This document shows, one piece after another, positions 14,501 to 23,900 of a DNA stretch of 64,000 bases. Position 1 is the stretch's first letter, and the number at the start of each line of letters is the position of its first letter. The DNA comes from Nymphalis io (taxonomy: Eukaryota; Arthropoda; Insecta; Lepidoptera; Nymphalidae). The translations under genes and the position numbers were made by a program. A model generated the notes under the pieces. The model was not told the DNA's origin and searched no databases. It saw only the letters and a list, made by a program, of their open reading frames with translations. The stretch covers positions 2,542,001-2,606,000 of the forward strand of contig NC_065911.1 in the NCBI RefSeq assembly GCF_905147045.1, read 5' to 3'.

Positions 14501-17500
14501 ATTAGTTAATTTTATTTTACATTGAACAAAGTTCAGTTCATAATATGGATTGCGATACACACGTTTTATCTATACTCTTCTATTACCCGCGTAAAACTGG
14601 GACGGGTAGCTTGTTTAAAATTTAACACAAACAAATGACGATCGTTTCGATCGAATCATTACGAACTTACCTGTAATATTAGGTACGCATCCACTGCACA
14701 CGGCTTAAGGTCCTTCGGCGCTTTATTGTTCGCTTGCATTCTGACATCAGCGGGATTTACTTTAAGGGTACCTGTTCAAACGAGACGGTGTATGGTATAG
14801 TAAGTAACTATAATCGATTTCAATGGCAAGAATTAAGATAAATAGACAAATTTGTCCTTTAATTGACTTGAAATCAGTTATCGAGATGTAAATAATCTGT
14901 GGTATTCATTATGGATTCGTGAAAAATTCCGTTTTGAATGCGACGAAGCTGTTATCGGAACTTTGACGGTAAAATTATAGTTGATACAAGCAGTTAATTC
15001 GAATAGTTATGGATTATTAGTAAATATATATTAATTAAGAACATTCTGTAGTGCAAAATATGTATATAGGTCGGCTAGACTTATTAGCAAATCGCATGGA
15101 ATATATAGATGAATGGTTTTTGTACTCTTATTCCTACCATTGGAATATATTATATTAACAGTAACAGCCTGTTAATGTCCCACTGCTGGGCTAAGGCCTC
15201 CTCTCCCTTTTGAGGAGAAGGTGTGGAGCTTATTCCACCACGCTGCTCCAATGCGGGTTGTTAGAATACACAAGTGGTATAATTTCAATGAAATTAGACA
15301 CAAGCAGGTTTCCTCACGATGTTTTCCTTCACTGTCAAGCACGAAATGAATTATAATCACAAATAAAGCACATAAATATTCAGTGGTGCTTGCCCGGGTA
15401 TGAACCCACGATCATCGGTTAAGATTCACGCGTTTTAACCACTAGGCCATCTTGGCTTATTATACTATACAACTAAAAATAACATTAAACAAACAAATAT
15501 AAGCATTGTTTACATCAACAAGTTTTTCTAAGATATATATTTTAAGCTAGAATAAGGAACTTATATTATATAATGGTCTGAATTACCATTAGCCTCTGCC
15601 AGCGCACGCTCAAACACGAGAGCCACTAGCTGCCGGACCGTGGCTGCGGCTGCGTGACTCGTACTCACGTCTCTGGTCTCACTGGGTGATACCATGCGTA
15701 TACACATCACCATCGTCTGTATGGAAGGTGTAGGTGTAACATTCATTATGTTTTTATGTAAGCTGGCTGAGTATATTAGTAGGTAACAGATACGATATAT
15801 TTTATACCCCAATCTAAATAAGTTCAGGTTTAAGAAGAATTAATTTCTCTAAAAATAACAAAAGCTAAAGTACAGAATCGAATGACAGCCACAGATTTCA
15901 GTATCATTGTTATAATGTCTGATCAACATGCATTTTTAATGTTTTTTTAAACCATTTTAATGATTTTAACATACATCGGTAAATTATTGTGTTACTTCAA
16001 GGTAAAGATTAACACAAAGATACCAATCTACTTCAAAATTACCTCTAATTGAACCTAATCAAAGTGTTATCAATAAATACACAGAAACCTATGAACAGCT
16101 GATCTTTATCACTATTAAACATGTAATTTTTTAAGTAAGTGCTTAACAACTAAACTTTGATCAAATATCTTATAAGTAAAATTGTAACTTGCTTTTTGTA
16201 TGTGCTGGCACACATTATGTATAAATATTTTTGGAGATATATGACAATGTCATTTTTTTTTTACAATTAATAGGCCAGCGTTTGACCGTTGACTTGCCTG
16301 ATTTAAGCATCGACACGGTCTATGTATGATGTAACACGCTTGCCTATAAGAAACCTGTTTACTCTGGATTTGAAGACACCAACATTGTACCTATCAGGAA
16401 ATAAGGACTCAGGCAGAGCATTCCATAGTTTCAAGGAAGTCAATATACAGTTCAAGAAAAATATAAGAAAAAGTAATGTATCAACGATATCTAAGGCTCG
16501 GCTATGGCCTCCTGTTAAGAAGAAGGTTTGGAGTTTATTACACTAATAATACGAGTTGGTACACATGTGTCAGAGATTCTAACACATTTACGTTAACTAA
16601 CAAACGTTAACAAACACCGTTTGTCCTGGTTTGAGCCCCATTCTTTTGTTGTCATCCTAATTGTGTGTTACAGATAAAGTCGCAAGCATTGCCTATTATT
16701 ATATAAATTCCGTACTTTCAACTTAGCATGAATAGCTTACCCTGGCCAATGTGTCTCCATGAACCAAATCAGATGTTGTCATAAGTAAGGCTGCTGTTTG
16801 TAGAAGTTTTAACTCCAGCATGGCTGCCTGTCCGAGGTTGTATAGGCAATCTACTACATGACGAGCACCCTTCGCATCAATCCCCTGTTGAGCGATTAGC
16901 CGTTGGATTGTGCCAAGGCAGAACTGTAAGAATCAAAAGCAATATTTTAATATCTTCTAACACTATGAATTTATATATACATCCTCAATTAAATATTTCA
17001 TCTGATTTTTGTTTTATAAAATTTATAATCAATTTATTAAAATGACAGTTAATTAATGTATGTAATAATGTAAATGTTGATGCATTTTTAATGTTTAGTC
17101 AAAGTTGCATTTAATCTGATTTTTTTTATGTTATAGACAGGCAGACAAATGGGTCACCTGCTGGTAAGTGGCCACCACTGCCTATAGACATTGGCGAGGT
17201 AAGAAATAATAACCCTTCCTTACATCTCCAATGGGCCACCGATCTTTGGAACTGAGATGTTATGTCCCTTGTGCCTATAGTTACACTGGCTCACTCACCC
17301 TTCAAACCGGAACGCAACAATACTAAGTATTGCTGCTATTTGAGGTCCCCCATTTGGAAATGGTTAGTGTAAAATGATATTATTTTTGGCTTGGTAGGAC
17401 TTTTCGGCTGGTTAGGCCTCTATAACAGTGCTTTGTAGGCCTAGGCGTACTTACAGGGGTGGTTTAATACACTATTTATCATTTTTGTCAATCTATTGTC

Positions 17501-18122
17501 TGTTCAGTATAATTTAGGGCAACCTTTGATCTTAATTATGATGAATTGATTATTAAAATTAACTAATTATATTCTTTAATATAGCATCGAAATAACACAC
17601 AAATCAATAAGTAAAGAATAAATAGTTTCTTAGATTTCTTTAAGGATATGTAGTAATTACCTTTATAATTTTCACATCCTTTGACTCACATCCTTGCACC
17701 AGTGGATATAATATTTGATTCACCACCCCATAAAGAGAGGCTTGTGGATTATTTGATGCTAATGCCAATTTTTCTATGGCCTCATCACAAGCCTGAAATA
17801 AAAGAGAAAATGTATTGTTTTCTAAACTAATGTAATATATTTATAACTGTTTGACCATTATTTTTGTGAAATAAGTAACATGTACATAGGTTTAAGAAAA
17901 TAAAATGTAAGACTCATTATTCACATATATTTTCCTTTGTTGTTTTTAATGTGAAAAGCGATGTTTTAAAAATTTATTGTTAGCCAATTGTAAGATTAAT
18001 ACCTCTCTTATCTGTGGATGTTTTTTCTTGGTTTCTAAGCTAAGAGTTTTAAAATCATTTTGTAGGACATCCATGAATTTTTTCGTGGAGTCATCGCCGG
18101 TAACAGCACTGACAAATGCCAT
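1..18122 (-). CDS. mon2: MON2 homolog, 5' part (18 coding exons, continues off the left edge)
   Basis: Scaffold protein of endosomes and the trans-Golgi, related to the DCB and HUS regions of large Arf exchange factors but lacking a Sec7 domain; in other animals it works with Dopey in endosome-to-Golgi recycling. Exons, reading leftward: 18122-18003, 17792-17661, 16923-16742, 15762-15587, 14771-14671, 13444-13319, 12947-12868, 11625-11475, 10807-10693, 10127-9996, 4891-4795, 4708-4580, 3100-3018, 2157-2027, 1646-1527, 1423-1219, 849-716, 370-259. Phases join throughout, exon 4 needing an extended acceptor. The start ATG gives MAFVSAVTGDDSTKKFM, as in insect MON2. Other family landmarks are AAAATVRQLVALVFERA, ECEIFMSLTIKFLDPDKP, KPHATNIFQDIVNALG, LDRTEAPTIQDGYGIS and VWILGLKPSTGGS. 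The visible part is about 775 codons, under half of a usual MON2 of roughly 1700 residues. Donors of exons 8 (GTCAGT) and 16 (GTCGGC) are weak. Family call sure; exact borders good. Confidence 0.93.
2308..2606 (+). repeat. Family B element
   Basis: About 290-bp non-autonomous element running from CTGGTGGTAGGGCTTTGTGC to TTCCTATTCTATA plus A-rich tail. No tRNA head is visible; the A tail suggests retroposition (SINE-like or a LINE 3' end). Lies in MON2 intron between exons 14 and 13. Confidence 0.75.
2753..2945 (-). repeat. Family B element, diverged
   Basis: Shares the CACCACCAACCTTGGGAACT core and neighbours in order, but heavily mutated; next to the 2308-2606 copy in opposite orientation. 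Confidence 0.55.
3422..3543 (+). repeat. Family F remnant
   Basis: Block GTTTGTCACGCTTTCACGGC ... AAAGGACATGGG, shared with 24420-24632 and 38575-38732; a common type of decayed retroelement tail in moth and butterfly introns. Confidence 0.5.
3548..3804 (-). repeat. Family D SINE (tRNA-Glu-like head)
   Basis: Minus-strand element with a perfect B box (GGTTCGATTCC) and an anticodon loop CTTTCAC as in tRNA-Glu, followed by TGACATTTGTGTGCATGAAC. A second copy is at 49385. Confidence 0.72.
4137..4431 (+). repeat. Family A SINE (tRNA-headed)
   Basis: About 295-bp SINE with tRNA-like head (A box near the start; B box region degenerate here) and a tail ending CAGCAGTGGGACATT...AGGCTGTT. Family A is the commonest repeat in the window; typical copies carry pol III boxes TGGCCTAGTGG and GGTTCAAACC. 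Confidence 0.75.
4931..5289 (+). repeat. Family C SINE (tRNA-headed), full length
   Basis: Starts with a tRNA-like head (B box GGTTCAATTCC) followed by CAATAAAAAGTTATTGGG and ends GAAATCGGTCTGGAGGAC. The head is not a functional tRNA: the acceptor stem does not pair. Confidence 0.78.
5439..5468 (+). promoter_or_regulatory. Candidate core promoter of the nested Kunitz-like gene
   Basis: An arthropod-type initiator TCAGTC lies at 5463-5468 with a TATA-like stretch (TTATATTA) about 20-26 bases upstream, giving a 5' leader of about 40 bases before the ATG at 5506. Inferred from motif and spacing only. Confidence 0.3.
5506..8348 (+). CDS. Nested gene: secreted six-cysteine, Kunitz-like protein with acidic tail
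   Basis: Complete four-exon gene inside a MON2 intron on the opposite strand. Exons are 5506-5575, 6093-6222, 6517-6671 and 8140-8348 (or 8149-8348); all junctions are GT/AG with matching phases, giving about 187 residues. Residues 1-23 look like a signal peptide (MNNKIRFCIFCVLTSSFLS). Cysteines lie at 40, 49, 66, 72, 87 and 91, spacing 8-16-5-14-3. Kunitz/BPTI domains use 8-15-7-12-3. The YTPGMC before the second cysteine and the NRFISYERCVRRC end (F-x-S-x3-C-x3-C) fit Kunitz closely, so a protease-inhibitor-like fold is inferred. The P1-equivalent residue would be Ile50, not Lys or Arg. Residues 119-187 are acidic (DDDPESDEDILKRD, PDPLDDDLDYRYREL) with no family I recognise. AATAAA follows the TAA by 5 bases. 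Real gene: confident. Kunitz label: moderate. Confidence 0.82.
5723..6018 (+). repeat. Family A SINE, full length
   Basis: Full-length copy between exons 1 and 2 of the nested Kunitz-like gene, same strand as that gene. B box GGTTCAAACC intact. Confidence 0.8.
7191..7482 (-). repeat. Family B element, full length
   Basis: Full-length minus copy with T-rich start (the A tail read backwards). Its plus strand happens to keep a 90-codon open frame; similar frames occur in other copies and are a property of the repeat. Confidence 0.8.
7823..8118 (+). repeat. Family A SINE, abutting a splice acceptor
   Basis: Nearly full-length copy whose 3' end lies 21 bases before the acceptor of the last exon of the nested Kunitz-like gene, so it must form or border the branch-point region of that intron. 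Confidence 0.8.
8354..8359 (+). terminator. Poly(A) signal AATAAA of the nested Kunitz-like gene
   Basis: Canonical AATAAA five bases after the TAA stop at 8346-8348, supporting this as a real 3' terminal exon rather than a repeat-borne reading frame. Confidence 0.7.
8553..8596. repeat. (TA)n microsatellite
   Basis: Uninterrupted TA repeat of about 22 units just downstream of the nested gene. Confidence 0.9.
9055..9351 (+). repeat. Family A SINE, full length
   Basis: Full-length copy with intact B box in the same MON2 intron. Confidence 0.8.
9415..9568 (-). repeat. Family E repeat
   Basis: Member of a family first noticed here, with blocks TTAAGATAAATAGACAA, ATTCATTATGGATTCGTG and CGGAACTTTG in order. 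Class unknown; no terminal repeats seen. Confidence 0.6.
10987..11197 (+). repeat. Family A SINE with internal deletion
   Basis: Head and end are present, but about 90 bases between TTTCACTGAAAT and AGCCCAGCAGTGGG are missing. Confidence 0.75.
11210..11385 (-). repeat. Family B element, old fragment
   Basis: Blocks CTCGTGATGGTAAGTAGTCA and ACCACCAACC remain in order; heavily mutated. Confidence 0.5.
11666..12181. mobile_element. MITE with pogo/Tigger-like terminal inverted repeats
   Basis: Ends read CAGTGCAACCTTAATATAAC and, on the other strand, CAGTGCGACCTCGATATAAC, 17 of 20 matching, flanked by TA at 11664-11665 and 12182-12183. Subterminal copies of a TATAACGAAT motif recur inside. The CAGT start and TA target site are typical of pogo-type Tc1/mariner elements. 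No transposase frame, so non-autonomous. Lies in MON2 intron between exons 8 and 7. Confidence 0.75.
12440..12745 (+). repeat. Family E repeat
   Basis: Contains ATTCACTATGGATTCGCA, AATCGGAACTTCG and AAGTGGAACAGTGTCGTATT. Includes a small perfect hairpin (12704-12731). Confidence 0.6.
13015..13298 (+). repeat. Family B element, full length
   Basis: Full-length copy ending with a long A run 20 bases before MON2 exon 6 border. Confidence 0.8.
13445..14670 (-). other. MON2 intron 5 (1.2 kb)
   Basis: Contains an open frame at 13479-13697 (plus) with a hydrophobic start, but its later part resembles decayed retroelement sequence and no splice partners were found. The 13920-14230 stretch also looks like a decayed repeat. 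Otherwise AT-rich and featureless. Confidence 0.45.
14818..15150 (+). repeat. Family E repeat
   Basis: Longest copy, collinear with the 12440 and 9415 copies; interrupted at its end by a family-A SINE. Confidence 0.6.
15163..15458 (-). repeat. Family A SINE, full length
   Basis: Minus-strand full-length copy inside MON2 intron 4, inserted at the end of a family-E repeat. Confidence 0.8.
15587..15762 (-). CDS. mon2: MON2 exon 4, with ambiguous acceptor
   Basis: The exon encodes the conserved MVMCIRMVSP...AAAATVRQLVALVFERALAEANG block. The obvious acceptor (CAG just before 15716) would put the conserved frame one base out with exon 3, which ends in phase 2 (GCC AG). Using the acceptor before 15762 restores the frame but adds 15 residues (LHKNIMNVTPTPSIQ) that I do not expect in the family. 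Either the upstream acceptor is real, or one C is missing near 15716 in the assembly. The downstream donor (AATG, then GTAATT) is normal. Confidence 0.7.
15763..16741 (-). other. MON2 intron 3 (about 1 kb)
   Basis: AT-rich. The 16270-16470 stretch (AAGGACTCAGGCAGAGCATT) looks like the 3' end of a decayed LINE. No exon seen. Confidence 0.4.
17121..17345 (-). repeat. Family B element, truncated
   Basis: Diverged minus copy lacking the 5' 60 bases. MON2 intron 2. Confidence 0.65.
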
Positions 18123-20978
18123 GTTTTGATATTAAGTTTTAATTAATTTTTCACTTCATGTTTTACACAAAAATGAAAAATCTTACAAATTACAAATTTG
18201 CCATGTACACAATCGACATCACAATTTTCAGTTCTAAAATGATATTTTGTAAATGTCATAATGAGAACATTAAATTTGTATAAAAACACTAACATATATT
18301 TTAAAAATAAGATTTAAATAAACATGTATGAAACAATAAAAATACTATTTTAAATTAATGCAAATTCGTATATGATTCGTAATTTTAAATTTCTGAACTG
18401 AAATATTTATTTATCAAATTATATCTCAATTTTCAAATTCAGTCTTAAAAAATCATATAAAAATAAATAGTGAAATTGAATAAAAAGAAAAAAATTAAGT
18501 TTATTTTAGATCAATTAAATTGTTTGCGTTATTCTCTGCGTAAAATAAGTAGGAATGACATATCATTATTGCCATTATAATATACCAATTCCAACTTAAA
18601 AATTCTAATAAGAACATTTCGTTATTTTTTTCTACAATATAACATATTCTAAATTTGAAAAAATAACTAGTATAAGATAGATTAATATACTTATTTTATA
18701 AAAAATAGATTACTTATGCTTATAACCGAATAAAATAGTGAAAGTGAAAAAGAAACTTTGAAACAAGATCGATGACCCACTTTTTCGTCAATTTTTTTTG
18801 AAAACTAGCAACACTGATTTACTGATTGTGCAGAAGAAAAAACAATGGTGTGATTCCAGATTTTTATTTGTAAGTATTTATAGAATCGAATATCAATTTA
18901 GCTAATGTAACGTTTATGAGTCGATAAAACGATACACGTATTCAACGATGCGGATCCTAAGGTATAAAACTTTCGCCTTTACCCAAAAATACATGCTTTG
19001 TGAACTTGACGGACTGTCATTGCAATTTTTACTCTATTTATTCAGCTTGATTTAGCTATGCGCCATTCGTATTATAATAAAACGGCCAATGCATGCAGAT
19101 TTTAGAACACCATTAAATAAATCTTTAAGTTACGCGAGTGAAATGGTCAGAAATTTGATGTGGATCAGACGTAATATCTGCAAACTTTCTGTCGTGTTTT
19201 CTCGGTTTGCATATCTTGTTGCCGGCACCTAGTTTTAGTTAATTGTGTGTCATAAGCTCAGTGTTTTGTTATTACATTCGCGACGAAAGTAGAGTGTTGA
19301 CTTCCTGGTATTATCGAAATAATTATGTCCCTGGAGATATGTCAAGTGCGAAAAGGTATAATTTAAGCCGAAAAACTATGCAACATGTGTTTTTGTGTAC
19401 AAAATTATATATATGGCTTTAAATTCTCACTAAAAATAGTCTCTTGGCTTGTAAACCAGTTTGGACAACTGGTCCATAGTTAAATAGCTATCACTTCCAA
19501 CCACCTTATACAATTTTATCATGACATTCCAATTACTATCACCAAATTTATACAAATATTTCACTACTGTCAATTATTTTATATCTAAATATAGTTTCAA
19601 ATCTTCTGTTTCATCTTACACTTATCATTACAATAATCCTATGACTATATTCTTAAAACTATGTATATATACAACCAAGAAAGTAGATAGGTTCATGTAA
19701 GCTTATCACTTATTTGATCTGCATTGCATATATATAGAAATAAACAGGCATCTACTCTTATATTACATACATATGTGGAATGTCTGACGGTGAAAAAATT
19801 GCTGCTTAAAACCTGTCTAAGACACAACAGATGTATTGAAGTAACACACTTATATAATTATACAACATATTCTAAAGGACAAATGTCATTGTGAAATTTT
19901 AATCTTTCACACTTTATTTGCCTTTTGAATCATACTTATATATTTTTTCAGAGGCAATATTATCAAAAAATGCGAAGGATATCATAGTTCTGTACATTTG
20001 AAGTTATGTAAATTGAAAGAATAAAGTATATTTGATTTTATCCCGTAATGTTTCCAAGTATTTTCTATAAAAAGTGAATACAGTTAAAAGGGATTGTTTT
20101 CTAAAGGATGTCATGTTTACTTAATTATTTTATTAATTTATTGCTTATTTTTTTAGCTCATTATTATGCTTATTCTAAAGTATTTTTGTTTACATTTACT
20201 TAAAGTAAGAGCTATATATGTCACTCCTGGGCAACAGCCCCATCTACAATTAAGGAGATAGTTACAGCTTATTCAAAATGCTGCTCTAGTGTGTGTGGGT
20301 TTCCACCATCCGGTTACATATGCAACTTTCAATTAATGCACATATACTAGAGTTCTTTACCTTCCTGCACTTAGTTCCCTTCATTGCCGAGCATGATATT
20401 TTTAACAAAAAATAAAGAACATATAGGCTCAATGTTTGGCTTAAATCTGCGAACCATTGGTCTTAACAAATCTTAATCTGTGTATGGAACACCACTGGCC
20501 TGTTATAACAAAATGTTTCATATTAAATAATGATTATGACTTTTGTATTGTTTCAGATAACATCATAAAATATACCAATCCTGCAATAACTTTCCAAATT
20601 TCCCTCAAGACTGTTTATATTTTAGAATAAATATATATTTTGGTTAGTTTAGGGTATGAGCGATAGCTAGTGAAGGATGCCAATATTGCGAGAGAGAAAA
20701 AAAGACGGAATTAGTTATTTATTTATTTTATATTAATTATAAAATAGCTTAATCAATTGTAATCATATTCCTAGTTATTCATTATATCCTATATCACTAT
20801 ATAAAATTATTGTAAATGAAATGAATTTATTAACGAAATACTGAGATTGTGATGAATTTGGTGATTATTTATTTATTCAATTATTTTATCATTCGTTAGT
20901 TATTAATTAATGAGATTAAAGTAATCACAATGAATATTGAGTGCGCTCATTTTTGATATTGTGACTTGATGGAGCAAT
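18123..20978. other. Head-to-head intergenic region between MON2 and WNK
   Basis: About 2.86 kb separates the two start codons, so it should hold both promoters and 5' leaders. It is AT-rich with no convincing coding exon. An old family-A-like copy (minus) lies near 20222-20432. A possible WNK leader exon runs from a TCAGTG initiator at 19258-19263 to a donor after 19355 (GAAAAG, then GTATAA), with a small ATG at 19325. No clear TATA box or CpG island is visible. Confidence 0.5.
19258..19355 (+). promoter_or_regulatory. Candidate WNK initiator and noncoding first exon
   Basis: TCAGTG matches the arthropod initiator, and a usable donor (AAAAG, then GTATAA) follows about 95 bases later. No strong DPE is seen at the expected spacing. 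Transcript data would be needed; offered as a low-confidence lead. Confidence 0.22.
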
Positions 20979-23900
20979 ATGGACAATATGGCGTCCAACG
21001 TGTCTTTACGCAGCAACAAGCAGAGAAAAGACAACCTTATCACCAGGAAACAGGACAAGAGCCCCGAGAAGACCATCAGAGGAACGAGGGGTGCGTACCG
21101 TGGCATACCATCGACTTCGAAGCGTGATGAAGAAACGGAGACAGGTTCTACGGAGCGATTGGATAGGCCAAAGAAGTTTATATCACAGAATAAAAGCAAT
21201 TATGGTCTGGGAAAGAGGCCTGATTTCTCCTTGAAGAACAGGAACGTGCATTTGGCATCCTCACGATATGGACAGGTGAGTGAAACCAAGCTATATTTAT
21301 CATACTATTTGTAGCATTTTGTAATTTATCATAGATACTATAAATTATAATGCGTCCAGATAAAATGTCGCAAATAGAGTTGAGTGTATATCAAAAGAAA
21401 TACATTTTATCTTTATACTGTATATTGTATGCAAAAGGGTGTATATGTTTAGTCCTTAGAACAATAGAACAGTTGGCTATATAATATATATCATTTTAGT
21501 ACTCAAATGAATTATTTATTTAGTATTCTTATATAAAATCCCATTGGCTTAGGAAACCAAGAAAGAACAAATGCGTTTAATATTGTTGTTGTGTCTGATT
21601 TTACTGGTGCTACGATTCGATTTAATATTATGATAGATTTATTTTCACTGAATTTCAATTTGGTTTTAATTGTTTTCATACTACCGATAAATATATATTA
21701 TTATAAAGTCTTCGTAACCGACGATCAATTTTGTTTATATCATACATATAATTCTACCGATTTAGATAAAATATACTTGAGAGCACTCCGTCGACATTAA
21801 GATGCAAGATAGCAAAAATCCGATCTGAATCCGTCCCATCGCTTTTACATTCCAGTCCAAAAGACCGACTTGAAATCGAATTTGTCAACGTTAAATGTTA
21901 TTGATAGTAATCTAACAGGGTTATTTCTTGTAGTGTTATCTCAGAATTAGAAATTTTGTATGGTTATATCGTTTAATTTTTGTTAAATAACTAAAAAATA
22001 AATAAAACGAATGTATCGATATCTTTTTGAAATGATAGAAATATTACAATCAACTTTGATTAATGAATTATATATTTAAATAACTCTGAAACCGTTAAAT
22101 TAAAGAACTAAGCGCCATTACACGACATCGTGAAGATGTATTTATTGTTATTCGATGTTCATGCAATCGGCGATGAGGGATTGTGTTAAAAATTACGTGA
22201 TAAGTTTAAAATCTTATCTGATATCGACAAAATTTACCATTAATTCAATTGCTAGGTCAAGTTACGGGTATTATATTTTTGGCACGGGTTTTGGGCAATA
22301 ATTTGACCTTAATTGAACTATTTTTTAATCGTATTAACTATTGAAATTCGTCGTTCTTACAAATCCATAACTATAGCATATTTAAGGTTTCCTTAAAACA
22401 CTTGACACTCTTTGGCTTCGACGTTCATACAATATTTTGATCCCTCAGTCAAGATGACGTCCATCGTCTCGACGAATTTACATCTTTGTCGTACATTTTA
22501 TCGATCGATATAAGTATCACATAATGTTATTAATATTTGATAAAAGACTTTCAATTTTTATCAGATAAATGGTCAATGCCCGAAATTGTTTTATCGCTAC
22601 AGATAAACATTTCAAAGAAAGTCCGAAGTATCTTACAAACTCCTTTCATTTGTAACGTAATTATCTTGTATGTTATTTCAATATTTTTATTTATTATTCA
22701 TCTTCGTATATTCGTAATTACTTAGTAGAGGCGGCATTTTTTTTTTAAATTGATCATTTTTCTTAAATGTCAAGTATGTGATAAGCAAATATATTATGTA
22801 ACTCGTGTCTGTCCTGAAACTATAAACTATCATTATTTAAAGTTAGATATTAATAGGATTAGTTGAGTATAATCCGGAGATAAAGAAACTGCTGTTTATA
22901 GTAATAGTACGATCCATTTTTATTTCGGCGTATTAATTATATTACTGTCGTGCATAATATAACTAGCTTTACCGTTTAAAACTATTAAATTACAAAAAAT
23001 ATATTTAATTAACCTTTGTTACTTTAATAGTCAAAATTTGATGGATGAAATTGAAAAGTGCAGCTACTTAAATAATAATATTATATATTAAAATCTTCAC
23101 CGAAACGCGATACATCTTCTGTTTTAGTTATGTATATTGGTTTAGTATTTTTTTAAGTTACATTACAGAATAAAACGTACTCTCATTTACTAGTACAGAT
23201 AGATTAGGATGCAATTTCATTCAATTAGAGAACCATAATGATTCAGATATGTAAGGGTCAATTGGTCATTCCAGGTCACCTGACATTGTATTAGTCGCAT
23301 CACATTAGACTCGTGATATTAGATTGGGTTACTGCGACCTTATTTTATATTTTATTCGAATAAGGGCTGAAAGTTGGGTCAAGTGCTCTTGGATTTTCAC
23401 AAGTGCCCTTGTTTTACGGCTGGCATCTTTGACTATCAATGCTTGTATGTATTGATAAGCGTTATGTCACTAATTAATTGTTTATATTTTGGTGGTAAAT
23501 TTCAATGATCCAATTCCTATTTCTGCCAATCAGATAAATTTTGAAGTGGATCACGTAGATATCTTGTTATTTTTATCTCGTAAACTTGAAAAGTTTCATC
23601 GATAACGGTTCAGATAAATTTTCTGACATAGTGATATGTTCACTATGTCAGAAAAGTCGTTGCGTCATAATAAATGTTATAGGATCGAATTGGGATGCTG
23701 ATTTTTTTACAAAAACCGAAAAGCTAGTAATTGTGACGATGTAAGTAAGTGGTTATCTTGTACTCGCATTGTAAGAAGTATATGGTCCATCAGCAAAGAG
23801 TCGTCAGTGGAATCTCAAGAAACTAACTCAATCTATCAAAATAGTCGTGCCTGTTAGGATAAAATTCACAAGTTGCTACGCCTAGACGGGTCTGCACCAA

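Noticed and set aside
16322..16546. Open frame of 74 codons in MON2 intron 3
   Set aside because: Resembles a worn LINE 3' end; surrounded by stops and no promoter or splice sites.
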